Assembly: GCF_000374565.1 (NCBI RefSeq)
Contig: NZ_KB894694.1
Location: 79,749 to 143,748, forward strand
Source: Siminovitchia fordii DSM 16014 = CIP 108821
Lineage (GTDB): Bacteria > Bacillota > Bacilli > Bacillales > Bacillaceae_C
DNA: 64,000 bases
Direction: 5' to 3'
Position numbers and translations under genes: made by a program. The notes under the pieces were generated by a model that saw only the letters and a list, made by a program, of their open reading frames with translations, was not told the origin of the DNA and made no database searches. Below, one piece after another: positions 37,854 to 45,735 of the stretch; the first letter of the stretch is position 1; each line of letters begins with the position of its first letter.

Positions 37854-39131
37854 TTAGGAAATATAATCCAAAAATTTAAAGTAATACTTCATCATCCCCA
37901 ACCCAGTTGCGTTCATGCCGTGAAACGGGATGGGTTTCAGATTTGAACGGTCAAGAGGGTTGTTTTTATCCCCTTCATTTAGCATATTCATGGCCACTAT
38001 TTTACCTAAAAGAGTGGACATTGCAGCTCCATGCCCTGCATATCCGAAAGCGAAATGGGTACCGTCATCCAACTGGCCGATATAAGGGATTTTTTCAATA
38101 GTAAACCCTACTTTCCCACTCCATTTGTAATCCACCCTTGCATCTTTTAATGCCGGGAAGACATCAACCATACCTGCTTGTAAATTTTCGAAAAGCTTTT
38201 TGGCATCCCGCTTGCTAGTCGTACGGCCCGAGCCCCCAAATACCATTCGGTTGTCTGCGGAAAGCCTGAAATAATACAGTAAGTTTTTCGTATCACAGGC
38301 TGCACGGTTATGCTTCATCAGTTCCTTGCATAACTCTTCCGGAAGTACCTCTGTCGCAAGAACAATGCTTTCTACAGGAACAATTGCTTTCTTTATCAGC
38401 TTGTGGACATCTGTCGTATAAGCGTTTACGAACATTCCGACCTGCTTGGCTATGACACGGCCATTATTCGTCTCTACAATCACTCTATCATGAGATTCAC
38501 GTTTAATGTTAATCGCTTCCGAATGTTCATAGATGGTTCCGCCGTTTTTTTCCACCACGTTTGCCAAACCGAGACAATAATTCAACGGATGGAAAATGGC
38601 ACTTTTTTCATCGATATGGGCCCCGTGGTAAAAATCGGAGTCCATTTCAGAATGCATTTCTTGTTTTTCTACAATCTTTGTTTCAAAGTTATAGTTTTTA
38701 TATAAAAATTCCTGTTCACGCCTCATTCCATCCAAATGTGATGGTTTGTAGGCTGCCAGCAAATTTCCGTTCCGGAAAAAGTCACACTGGATGCCTTCCT
38801 CTTGAATGATATTTTCAATCAGATCGATGCTGTCCAATGACATTTGAAACATCTGCCTTGCGGCGTCACTGCCGTATTTTCCGGCCAGTGCCTGCATCGA
38901 CATAACATATCCTATCAATACTTCCCCACCGTTTCTTCCGCTTGCGCCGGATCCCACAGTGTTGGCTTCCAAGACTACAGTTTTTACATTCCTTTGCTGC
39001 AGATGATAAGCAACGGAAAGTCCGGTGAAGCCTCCACCTATGATGACAACGTCACATGTTTCCTCACCTTGCTGGACAGGTCTTCTCTTCATTTCATTTG
39101 CTGTTGCTTGCCACAAAGATTTGCCGCTCAT
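37854..39131 (-). CDS. FAD-dependent amine oxidase of the DAO family (PuuB-like)
   Basis: 425 residues. An N-terminal FAD-binding GGGFTG (32-37, within DVVIIGGGFTGLSVAYHLQQ), GSGASGRNGGEV, and the C-terminal GYAGHGAAMSTLLGKI place it in the D-amino-acid oxidase superfamily. The N-terminal SLWQAT and the GRNGG block resemble gamma-glutamylputrescine oxidase. It would oxidise an amine to an aldehyde with hydrogen peroxide release, feeding an aldehyde dehydrogenase such as 18939-20360. No glutamylputrescine synthetase (PuuA) gene is in the window. It lies 40 bases after PotD copy 5. Confidence 0.85.
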   Translation of the reverse strand: MSGKSLWQATANEMKRRPVQQGEETCDVVIIGGGFTGLSVAYHLQQRNVKTVVLEANTVGSGASGRNGGEVLIGYVMSMQALAGKYGSDAARQMFQMSLDSIDLIENIIQEEGIQCDFFRNGNLLAAYKPSHLDGMRREQEFLYKNYNFETKIVEKQEMHSEMDSDFYHGAHIDEKSAIFHPLNYCLGLANVVEKNGGTIYEHSEAINIKRESHDRVIVETNNGRVIAKQVGMFVNAYTTDVHKLIKKAIVPVESIVLATEVLPEELCKELMKHNRAACDTKNLLYYFRLSADNRMVFGGSGRTTSKRDAKKLFENLQAGMVDVFPALKDARVDYKWSGKVGFTIEKIPYIGQLDDGTHFAFGYAGHGAAMSTLLGKIVAMNMLNEGDKNNPLDRSNLKPIPFHGMNATGLGMMKYYFKFLDYIS

Positions 39132-39171
39132 GCTTCCACTCCTTCGAATTTTGCAACTGTGATTCTATATA

Positions 39172-40218
39172 TTACTGTTTGACCTCAGACCATGCACGGT
39201 CATAATACTTGATTGCCTCCCCGACATCCGTTGCATGAACACCTCTGTTAAAGTCTTCATCTGTCAATTCCAGTTCCTGCCGAATATCCTCAGAAAGTAA
39301 TTCAAGCGCCGCTTTATTCGGGTTATGATATGGGTAATCCATTGTTATTTCTTTACTTATTTCAGGTTGAAGAATAAAGTTGATAAATTTTTCTGCATTT
39401 TCTTTGTGCGGTGCATCTTTCGGAATGACAAAGTTATCTTGCCACAAGCTAAGATGGTCTTCAGGAATGACCATTTTGATGCTTGGATTTTCTCTCATCG
39501 CCAGCGCCGCCTCAGCCCCGTAGACGACACCAGCTTTCACTTCTCCACTGACAAGCAGATTTTTCGGGCTGTCACTGTCGAATGCCTTTATATTCGGCAT
39601 AAGCTTTTTCAATTCCTCCCCAGCCTTCATGATTTCATCTTCATTTGTGCTGTTTACGGAATATCCGAGCATCTCTAGCGCAGCACCAAGCATTGTACGA
39701 GGGTCATCAACCACGACAAGTCCATCTTTTAACTTTGGATTGAATAAATCTTTGTAACTCTTTATTTCAAAGTCTACCAAGTCCTCATTGTATGCAATGA
39801 TTTCTGTACCCCACATGTACGGTACAGAGTATTCATCATCAGGATCAAAATCCCACCCCATAAATTTTTCATCGATATTTTTCAAGTTTGGTATATTATC
39901 TTTGTTGATTTTCTCCAGCTGGCCTTCTTTTATCAACACTTCAACAAAATAAGTGGAAGGTACGGCTAAATCATAGGTTGCATTCCCCACATTTAGCTTC
40001 GCCACAAGTTCTTCGTTGGAAGAAATTGTACTGTAATTTACTTTGATTCCTGTCTCTTCTTCAAATTGCTTGATCAACTCTTCCGGCAGATATTCAGACC
40101 AGTTTAGAATATTGACCACATTTTCATCCTGGCTACCGGCTCCGCTGCCTCCACAACCAGCAACAAGCAAAACAATCGCCAATGCTGAAACAAGCAAACT
40201 GAACTTTTTGAATCTCAT
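39172..40218 (-). CDS. PotD-type polyamine-binding lipoprotein, copy 5
   Basis: About 348 residues; lipobox LLVAGC. The mature region has VNILNWSEYLPEELIKQFEE, SVPYMWGTEIIAYNED and YDRAWSEVKQ. It retains the YMWG pocket segment that copy 4 lacks. ATG at 40218 is preferred because AAAGGAG is 10 bases upstream. It is in a unit with the PuuB-like oxidase and C45 hydrolase, suggesting that its ligand is the substrate of those enzymes. Confidence 0.88.
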   Translation of the reverse strand: MRFKKFSLLVSALAIVLLVAGCGGSGAGSQDENVVNILNWSEYLPEELIKQFEEETGIKVNYSTISSNEELVAKLNVGNATYDLAVPSTYFVEVLIKEGQLEKINKDNIPNLKNIDEKFMGWDFDPDDEYSVPYMWGTEIIAYNEDLVDFEIKSYKDLFNPKLKDGLVVVDDPRTMLGAALEMLGYSVNSTNEDEIMKAGEELKKLMPNIKAFDSDSPKNLLVSGEVKAGVVYGAEAALAMRENPSIKMVIPEDHLSLWQDNFVIPKDAPHKENAEKFINFILQPEISKEITMDYPYHNPNKAALELLSEDIRQELELTDEDFNRGVHATDVGEAIKYYDRAWSEVKQ

Positions 40219-40298
40219 TTTGGACATTCTCCTTTAGATGTTAAAAATTAAAAAGATCGATTCTGGACATTAAAGGATGGTTTCTGATTCGGTTGACC

Positions 40299-40535
40299 CT
40301 ATATTTCAAGGGCATATTCCTCCACATACGCCAATACCATTCCCTTTACTACTTCCTCCCCCTCCCTCACCTCCACTGATGATATTCTTCCTTGATAGGT
40401 CTTTTTGATTTCCAGAATGGTATCATCCTTTTGCTTGATCTTAAAGAATGTGCTGCAACGTTTCTGGATAAGATCTTCTTGAATACGGAGTGTAACCAAC
40501 ACTCCGTCACAAGGGCTTAAAATCATCTCTTCCAT
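40299..40535 (-). CDS. Small lipoyl/biotinyl-like domain protein without the modification motif
   Basis: 78 residues with a pattern resembling a biotinyl/lipoyl barrel: ILSPCDGVLVTLRIQEDLI, then YQGRISSVEVREGEEVVKGM. The usual MKM or DKA/V lysine motif in the hairpin turn is absent (KIKQKDDTILEIK there), so covalent biotin or lipoyl attachment is doubtful. AAGGGGGAGG precedes the ATG. It lies between the NhaC antiporter and PotD copy 5. Function unknown; it may be a remnant or an adaptor using the fold only. Confidence 0.65.
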   Translation of the reverse strand: MEEMILSPCDGVLVTLRIQEDLIQKRCSTFFKIKQKDDTILEIKKTYQGRISSVEVREGEEVVKGMVLAYVEEYALEI

Positions 40536-40639
40536 TAACCCTATCCTCCCCCTTCATTAGCCGATTTTAAGACTCCTAAAAAAGGAATCGCTTTCATTTT
40601 TGAAAAAACCAAAGTTTCGATCAATTTTTTTTAGAAGGA

Positions 40640-40673
40640 CATGCAGCAGTTAACACCGTTAACCGACTGCATG
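40640..40673. repeat. Inverted repeat overlapping the nhaC 3' end
   Basis: CATGCAG...GTTAAC (40640-40654) pairs with GTTAAC...CTGCATG (40658-40673) with an internal mismatch. A T-run follows only on the plus strand, where no gene ends, so its role is unclear. It may be an mRNA 3'-end hairpin for nhaC. Confidence 0.5.
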
Positions 40674-42098
40674 CTGATCTTTTTTACTTTGGGCTTTTGC
40701 AGCCACTTCATTCTTATACTCTATTTTAAATCCCGTCATCCCATAAATAATGGATATGATGGGACTAATCAAACATAGAAACGCAAAAGGCAAATAGCTG
40801 AGTGTAGCTACCCCAAGTGTAGTAGCCATGAACGCTCCACACGTATTCCATGGAACAAGCGGTGAAGTCATTGTACCCGCATCCTCCAAGGTACGGGACA
40901 AGTTTTTGGCCTTTAATCCGCGTTTTTCATACTCGGCAGCGTACATCCGTCCTGGAACAATGATAGACAGGTATTGGTCACATCCGACAATATTTGCAGA
41001 GATACACGTTGCGACAGTAGTTGCAATCAGGCTTCCGGTTTTTTTGGCAAGCTTCAAAATGCCCTGGACAATCGCTTCAAAAATTCCTGTCTTTTCCAGA
41101 ACCCCTCCAAAGCACATGGCAATGACGATTAACGAAACCGTATACAAAACGGATTCAATGCCTCCATTGTTCAATAGATTGTCCACAATTTCAATCCCCG
41201 TGTCGATGGAATACCCATAGTATAGAATGCTGATGGCGTCTCCAACAGGAACCTTCTGAACCACAATGGCACAAAATGCTCCAAGCAGAGAACCGATAGT
41301 CAATCCTGGGAGAGCAGGGATTTTAAAGATCATCATAATGATAATGAATGTTGGGACCAACAATAACCACGGTGATATGGTAAAAATTTCTCCAAGCTGG
41401 GACTGAAGAAGTTTTACTTCTGAGATTTCAGACCCCTGCCCAGCAAATTTAATTCCCATCACTGCATAAATGATCAACGCAATTACGAGAGCAGGTATGG
41501 TCGTATAAAGCATGTGTTTGATATGTTCAAACAATTCAACCCCGACAATTCCCGGAGCCAAGTTCGTTGTTTCGGAAAGCGGTGAAATTTTATCCCCGAA
41601 ATATACGCCTGAAATGACAGCCCCCGCCACCATAGCCGGATTCATGCCAAGACCATGTCCAATTCCCATGATTGCGATCCCTATCGTTCCTGCTGCAGTC
41701 CAGGCATTCCCTGAAGCGATAGAAACGATACAGGAAATGGCACAGGCGGCAACTAGGAAATATCCGGGCGCTAGTATATCCAAACCGTAATAAATCATTG
41801 TTGGAACAATTCCCCCGGCTATCCAGGAGCCGATGATCGCACCGATCACCATCAGGATGACAATTGCTTGGAGTGCCATCCGAACCGCGTCCAGCATACC
41901 TTCTTCGATTTCTTTCCATTTATACCCCAGTCTTAGAGCTACAATTGCAGCAACCCCTGCACTAAGAAGAAGCGGAATATGAGGATCTGCGTCATATATG
42001 AATATCCCCGTAAAAAGGGCAATCATCATAAACCCAATTGGAATTAAAGCCACAAGTAATGTAGGTTTTTTTATATCTTGCCGTTGTTCTTTTGTCAA
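40659..42098 (-). CDS. nhaC: Na+/H+ antiporter, NhaC family
   Basis: About 479 residues with roughly 11-12 membrane helices. NhaC-family segments include ASGNAWTAAGTIGIAIMGIG, ISGVYFGDKISPLSETTNLA and the re-entrant-like TSPLVPWNTCGAFMATTLGV. Members exchange sodium for protons, and some exchange organic acids. TTG at 42098 is chosen because CAGGAGG lies 10 bases upstream; the frame runs on to 42146. It is first behind a sigma-54 promoter 44 bases upstream, so it may help transport linked to amine use. Confidence 0.88.
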   Translation of the reverse strand: MTKEQRQDIKKPTLLVALIPIGFMMIALFTGIFIYDADPHIPLLLSAGVAAIVALRLGYKWKEIEEGMLDAVRMALQAIVILMVIGAIIGSWIAGGIVPTMIYYGLDILAPGYFLVAACAISCIVSIASGNAWTAAGTIGIAIMGIGHGLGMNPAMVAGAVISGVYFGDKISPLSETTNLAPGIVGVELFEHIKHMLYTTIPALVIALIIYAVMGIKFAGQGSEISEVKLLQSQLGEIFTISPWLLLVPTFIIIMMIFKIPALPGLTIGSLLGAFCAIVVQKVPVGDAISILYYGYSIDTGIEIVDNLLNNGGIESVLYTVSLIVIAMCFGGVLEKTGIFEAIVQGILKLAKKTGSLIATTVATCISANIVGCDQYLSIIVPGRMYAAEYEKRGLKAKNLSRTLEDAGTMTSPLVPWNTCGAFMATTLGVATLSYLPFAFLCLISPIISIIYGMTGFKIEYKNEVAAKAQSKKDQHAVG

Positions 42099-42141
42099 AA
42101 TTATGTAACCTCCTGGTGGAAAAAGCGTTATCATATACCCT

Positions 42142-42157
42142 TGCAATATTTATGCCA
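42142..42157 (-). promoter_or_regulatory. Sigma-54 promoter (-24/-12) for the nhaC-led operon
   Basis: On the minus strand TGGCAT-AAATA-TTGCA matches the sigma-54 consensus with correct spacing. Upstream of it, TTGCATAA (42219-42226) and TTGCAT (42238-42243) are candidate activator sites. GTTATCA and TGATAAC arms near 42127-42133 and 42177-42183 flank it. Confidence 0.8.
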
Positions 42158-42300
42158 ATGCTATAAAAGGATTGTTGATAACGTTTTCTTCATTATATCT
42201 GCCTAGCGCTATTCAGAATTGCATAATCTTTGCTGTTTTGCATGGCTTTAAAAAGTGAAAGATCATCAAGAACATCGAAATATATTTTTAAAAATAAACA

Positions 42301-42330
42301 GCTCCGCTTCTGCAAATTGAGAAGCGGAGC
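42301..42330 (-). terminator. Rho-independent terminator after the aminotransferase gene
   Basis: GCTCCGCTTCT (42301-42311) and AGAAGCGGAGC (42320-42330) form a perfect 11-base stem followed on the minus strand by a T-rich stretch. It ends six bases before the stop codon region at 42336. Confidence 0.8.
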
Positions 42331-42335
42331 ATTAA

Positions 42336-43715
42336 TCATAGCCTTCTGATCACCTTGTCATAGGCTTCCAGAGTTTTATCAATTTCTTCTTGCCCATGGG
42401 CACTTGAAATGCTGTATCTGTTCAGCGGTTTTGTATAAATCCCCTCATTTATTAATTGAAAATCCAATTCTCTCCTTAATGAAAAGTCAGCATTTTGCAA
42501 GTCACGGTAATTTAATATTTTGTCTTTTTCAGTGAGAATCAGATTGAAGATAGAACCCAGGCCCAATGTCTTTACTGCAATCCCTTTCTGTAAAAAAAGC
42601 TTGCTGATCCCTTTTTTCAACGTTTCGGCTGCCTCATTGATTTGGTTGATCTCTTCTTCCAAAACTGCAATTGTTTCAAGTCCTGCTGCCAAAATGGACG
42701 GATGTCCATTATATGTCCCGCTATGGAAAAGCACATCCCTTGCATCGGAATGTTTGCTTTGGCTGTTGTCAAATACGTCTGAAGCAGCTTTTGGAAGACT
42801 TACCTCCATAATATCCCTTCTGCCCCCTGTAATTCCAATCGGGTATCCCCCGCCAACCGCCTTGCCAAGTGCAGTCAGATCCGGTTTTATATTATAATAC
42901 TGTTGCGCACCGCCGAGCCCCAATCTAAAGCAAGTTTTGACTTCATCAAAAATCAGCAGAATATCTAATTCCTTCGTCAATTCCCTAAGGCCTTCTATGA
43001 AACTTCTCTCAGCCGGAATGAATCCTCCCTGAACCGGCTCCACAATAACCGCAGCAAGCTCACCTTGTCTTTTTCGCAAAATGGCCGAGGCCGCATCTAT
43101 ATCATTAAACGGCAAAACAATCGTATGTTCTTCATGATAATCGTCCATTCCTTTGGACTCAGCTATCGACTTTGGATGGAGTGGGTGCCCGGCTTTTTCT
43201 ACTGGCGGATTGACACTTACAAGAACCTGGTCATATCCGCCGTGATAGTGGCCTTCAAACTTAGCGATTTTATTTTTTCCTGTGTAGGCATATGCCATGC
43301 GAATGGCAAGCAAAGTCGCTTCCGTTCCGGAATTTGTATAGCGCAGGAGCTCGATGCTTGGATAAAGCTGTTGAATTTTCTTCCCCATCTCGACTTCGAG
43401 CCGATGCGGGGTTCCGAATAAATAGGTGCCATTTTCATATAATTGCTTTTGTACCGCCTGCAGGACCCTGGGATGTCCGTGTCCAAGAATCAATGCTCCA
43501 TAGGATAGCAGATAATCTATATATTCGTTTCCATCCAAATCATACAGGCGACTTCCCATTCCCTTTTCCATAATGATTGGGTAAGGAGGGAAAAATTTAA
43601 TATTGGCAGTTGTACCACCCGGCATGACTTTTGCGGCCTCCATATAAAACTCCAGCGACTTCGGGGTTTTTTCTACAAAATGTTTGATCCCCATTCCTTT
43701 TTCACTGATTGCCAC
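42336..43715 (-). CDS. Class III PLP-dependent aminotransferase (glutamate-1-semialdehyde aminomutase-like)
   Basis: 459 residues. Class III landmarks: YTNSGTEATLLAIRMAYAYT (about 126-145), FEGHYHGGYD, IFDEVKTCFRLG (Asp257) and LTALGKAVGGGYPIG with PLP-lysine Lys285. It resembles HemL-type proteins, but a catabolic aminotransferase role is more likely because of the neighbouring amine genes. It is a single-gene unit between the nhaC operon and a divergent nitrilase. Confidence 0.87.
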   Translation of the reverse strand: MAISEKGMGIKHFVEKTPKSLEFYMEAAKVMPGGTTANIKFFPPYPIIMEKGMGSRLYDLDGNEYIDYLLSYGALILGHGHPRVLQAVQKQLYENGTYLFGTPHRLEVEMGKKIQQLYPSIELLRYTNSGTEATLLAIRMAYAYTGKNKIAKFEGHYHGGYDQVLVSVNPPVEKAGHPLHPKSIAESKGMDDYHEEHTIVLPFNDIDAASAILRKRQGELAAVIVEPVQGGFIPAERSFIEGLRELTKELDILLIFDEVKTCFRLGLGGAQQYYNIKPDLTALGKAVGGGYPIGITGGRRDIMEVSLPKAASDVFDNSQSKHSDARDVLFHSGTYNGHPSILAAGLETIAVLEEEINQINEAAETLKKGISKLFLQKGIAVKTLGLGSIFNLILTEKDKILNYRDLQNADFSLRRELDFQLINEGIYTKPLNRYSISSAHGQEEIDKTLEAYDKVIRRL

Positions 43716-43843
43716 TTATAAGCACCTCTTTTGGGTAATATAAATTTCCTGATGATGTAAATTATGAAATATTTATTTCATTATACACTAAAATTGCCCC
43801 CTTAAAAAATAATTTTCTTTTTTTAATGAAAATGTAATAAATA

Positions 43844-43872
43844 TTGCATAAATGTGATAAAAGTAATATCTT
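43844..43872 (+). promoter_or_regulatory. Candidate sigma-A promoter for the nitrilase-RpiR unit
   Basis: TTGCAT (43844-43849) and TATCTT (43867-43872) are 17 bases apart, about 30 bases before the nitrilase start. The match is moderate. Confidence 0.4.
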
Positions 43873-43900
43873 AAATAGAAAAGCACAGGATGTGTTAAAT

Positions 43901-44671
43901 TTGTCTATTCTGGCTGCTGCCATCCAAATGCACTCCAAACCAAACCAGCCGCAGGAAAATCTGAACACCGCCGTTAAGATGATTAAACATGCTGCAGCCC
44001 AAGGGGCTCAGATCATAGTTCTGCCGGAACTTTGGAAAAGCGGATATCATTTATCAAAAGGGGAATTTGAGCTTTTGGCCGAAGAACGGGAAGGACCTGT
44101 GATTTCACAGTTTCAAAGGCTTGCACCCGAATTGGGAGTGGTATTGGTCATACCTTTTATTGAAAAAGAAGATAAAAGCCTCTATATATCCACCGCTGTT
44201 ATTGAGAAATCCGGAGAGCTGCTGGCTTGTTACAGAAAATCTTTTTTATGGGGAAGGGAAAAGGACATCTTTTCTCCTGGAGAAAGAAAATACGAAGCTA
44301 TCCAAACATCAACCGGAAAAATCGGGTTATTGATTTGCTATGACATGGAATTTCCCGAACCAAGCCGACACTTGGCACTGCAGGGAGTCCAGTTGATTAT
44401 CGCACCATCGGTTTGGAGCATATCCGCAGAACCAAGATGGGATATCCAACTCCCTGCCCGAGCCCTTGATAACACTGTGTTCGTTTTGGGTGTAAATACC
44501 GTATTTGAAGGAAGCTGCGGGAAAAGCAAACTGATTGCCCCTGACGGAAAAACATTGATTCAAGCACCCAAGGACAAACCATTTATTTTGATCCATGAGG
44601 TGAATTTTCATTTGATTGAGGAAACAAGAAAGAGGATCCCTTATCTGGAAGACCTCATAGGACAACGTTAG
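43901..44671 (+). CDS. Carbon-nitrogen hydrolase (nitrilase superfamily amidase)
   Basis: About 256 residues. The full catalytic triad is present: Glu43 (VLPELWKSGY), Lys113 (YRKSFLWGRE) and Cys146 (LLICYDMEFPE). The length fits single-domain omega-amidase or N-carbamoyl-amine hydrolases. The TTG at 43901 is chosen because AGGA lies 10 bases upstream and the beta strand SILAAAIQM follows at once; the frame extends to 43844 without a ribosome site. An RpiR-type regulator gene starts 16 bases after it. Confidence 0.87.
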   Translation: MSILAAAIQMHSKPNQPQENLNTAVKMIKHAAAQGAQIIVLPELWKSGYHLSKGEFELLAEEREGPVISQFQRLAPELGVVLVIPFIEKEDKSLYISTAVIEKSGELLACYRKSFLWGREKDIFSPGERKYEAIQTSTGKIGLLICYDMEFPEPSRHLALQGVQLIIAPSVWSISAEPRWDIQLPARALDNTVFVLGVNTVFEGSCGKSKLIAPDGKTLIQAPKDKPFILIHEVNFHLIEETRKRIPYLEDLIGQR

Positions 44672-44687
44672 TTAAAGGATGAATGAG

Positions 44688-45557
44688 ATGAAAAATGATA
44701 ATATTTATAACCTGATTGCTGAAAAAATACCTGAAATGAGCAAATCTCATAAAAAAATTGCCAGTTTTATTTTAAACAATACAAATGTCGTCCCTTTTTT
44801 AAACGTGGCTACTTTGGCGAAAAAAGCCGGTGTGAGTGAAGCGACTGTAGTTCGGTTCGCTTCCTTTCTCGGATACTCGGGTTATCCTGAGTTGCAGTCC
44901 AGGATGCAGAATTCAATTCAGAAGCAGTTGACCACAACGGAAAGGCTAAAGATGACAACAGATGTCTATGATGATCGGGACCAATGGATATATGACATTT
45001 TTTACGGCGATGTGGAAAATATCAAGTCGACTATTGAAAAATTGGACATAGAAAAATTCCATCAAGCTGTTGGTCTATTGCAGAATGCGGATAGAATATA
45101 TATCGCAGCAAACCGGAGCGCTGCGTCGTTGGGGATTTTCCTTCAATATTATTTAAACATCATTCTAGGACATGCAGAGATGGTCCGCTCTATCGAAAAC
45201 CTTTCCGAGCAACTATATAACCTTAATGAAAAAGACGTGGTCATCGGAATCAGCTTTCCACGTTATACGAATAGCACGATCCAGACAATCACCTTTGCGA
45301 AGGAAAGAGGTTCAAAGACCATTTGTATCACGGATAGTTTGCTTTCACCCTTGATCCCTTATGCTGATGTAGCTCTAACTGCAACGAGCCAGATGCCGAC
45401 ATTCATTGATTCATTTACTGCTCCACTTAGCCTGATCAATGCGCTTGTGGTATGTATCGGAAAAGGGCGCATGAAAGAGGCCGAATCCCGCCTCGAGAAA
45501 ATAGAAGCTGCCTGGGACCGTTTCGGTGTTTTTCACAAAAACGATTTTGCCGAATAA
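44688..45557 (+). CDS. RpiR/MurR-family transcriptional regulator
   Basis: About 289 residues. An N-terminal RpiR helix-turn-helix (MSKSHKKIASFILNN and LAKKAGVSEATVVRFASFLG) is followed by a SIS domain (about 120-260; IYIAANRSAASLGIFLQYYL and DVVIGISFPRYTNSTI). SIS domains usually bind phosphosugars, but some RpiR members govern amino acid or amine use. ATG at 44688 has AAAGGA 8 bases upstream. It is probably cotranscribed with the nitrilase. Confidence 0.87.
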   Translation: MKNDNIYNLIAEKIPEMSKSHKKIASFILNNTNVVPFLNVATLAKKAGVSEATVVRFASFLGYSGYPELQSRMQNSIQKQLTTTERLKMTTDVYDDRDQWIYDIFYGDVENIKSTIEKLDIEKFHQAVGLLQNADRIYIAANRSAASLGIFLQYYLNIILGHAEMVRSIENLSEQLYNLNEKDVVIGISFPRYTNSTIQTITFAKERGSKTICITDSLLSPLIPYADVALTATSQMPTFIDSFTAPLSLINALVVCIGKGRMKEAESRLEKIEAAWDRFGVFHKNDFAE

Positions 45558-45632
45558 ATTTATTTATAGGGTTTATACCCTAGACAGCGATTTCGTTTGA
45601 TGCATTGATGCACCTTTTCCGCTAAACTCTAA

Positions 45633-45661
45633 CAACATGTCCGCCGGAGCAGGACATGTTG
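45633..45661 (+). repeat. Inverted repeat after the RpiR gene
   Basis: CAACATGTCC (45633-45642) and GGACATGTTG (45652-45661) pair perfectly around a 9-base loop. There is no T-run, so it may be an additional 3' hairpin. Confidence 0.55.
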
Positions 45662-45697
45662 CATGATCATTCGAATAAAAGTTCGTTTTTAAAATAA

Positions 45698-45731
45698 GAA
45701 AAGAACAGGGTTTGGTATCCCTGTTCTTTTC
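45698..45731. terminator. Bidirectional rho-independent terminator
   Basis: GAAAAGAACAGGG (45698-45710) and CCCTGTTCTTTTC (45719-45731) form a perfect 13-base stem between the convergent RpiR and amidohydrolase genes. T-rich ends occur on both strands. Confidence 0.85.
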
Positions 45732-45735
45732 TTAC

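Noticed and set aside
37273..37857. 194-codon open frame on the plus strand
   Set aside because: It is antisense to the C45 hydrolase copy 3, with low-complexity Cys/Phe-rich translation and no ribosome site.
40299..40535. Biotin carboxyl carrier protein
   Set aside because: The fold pattern is similar but the MKM-type lysine motif and carboxylase partner genes are missing, so I did not call it a functional carrier.
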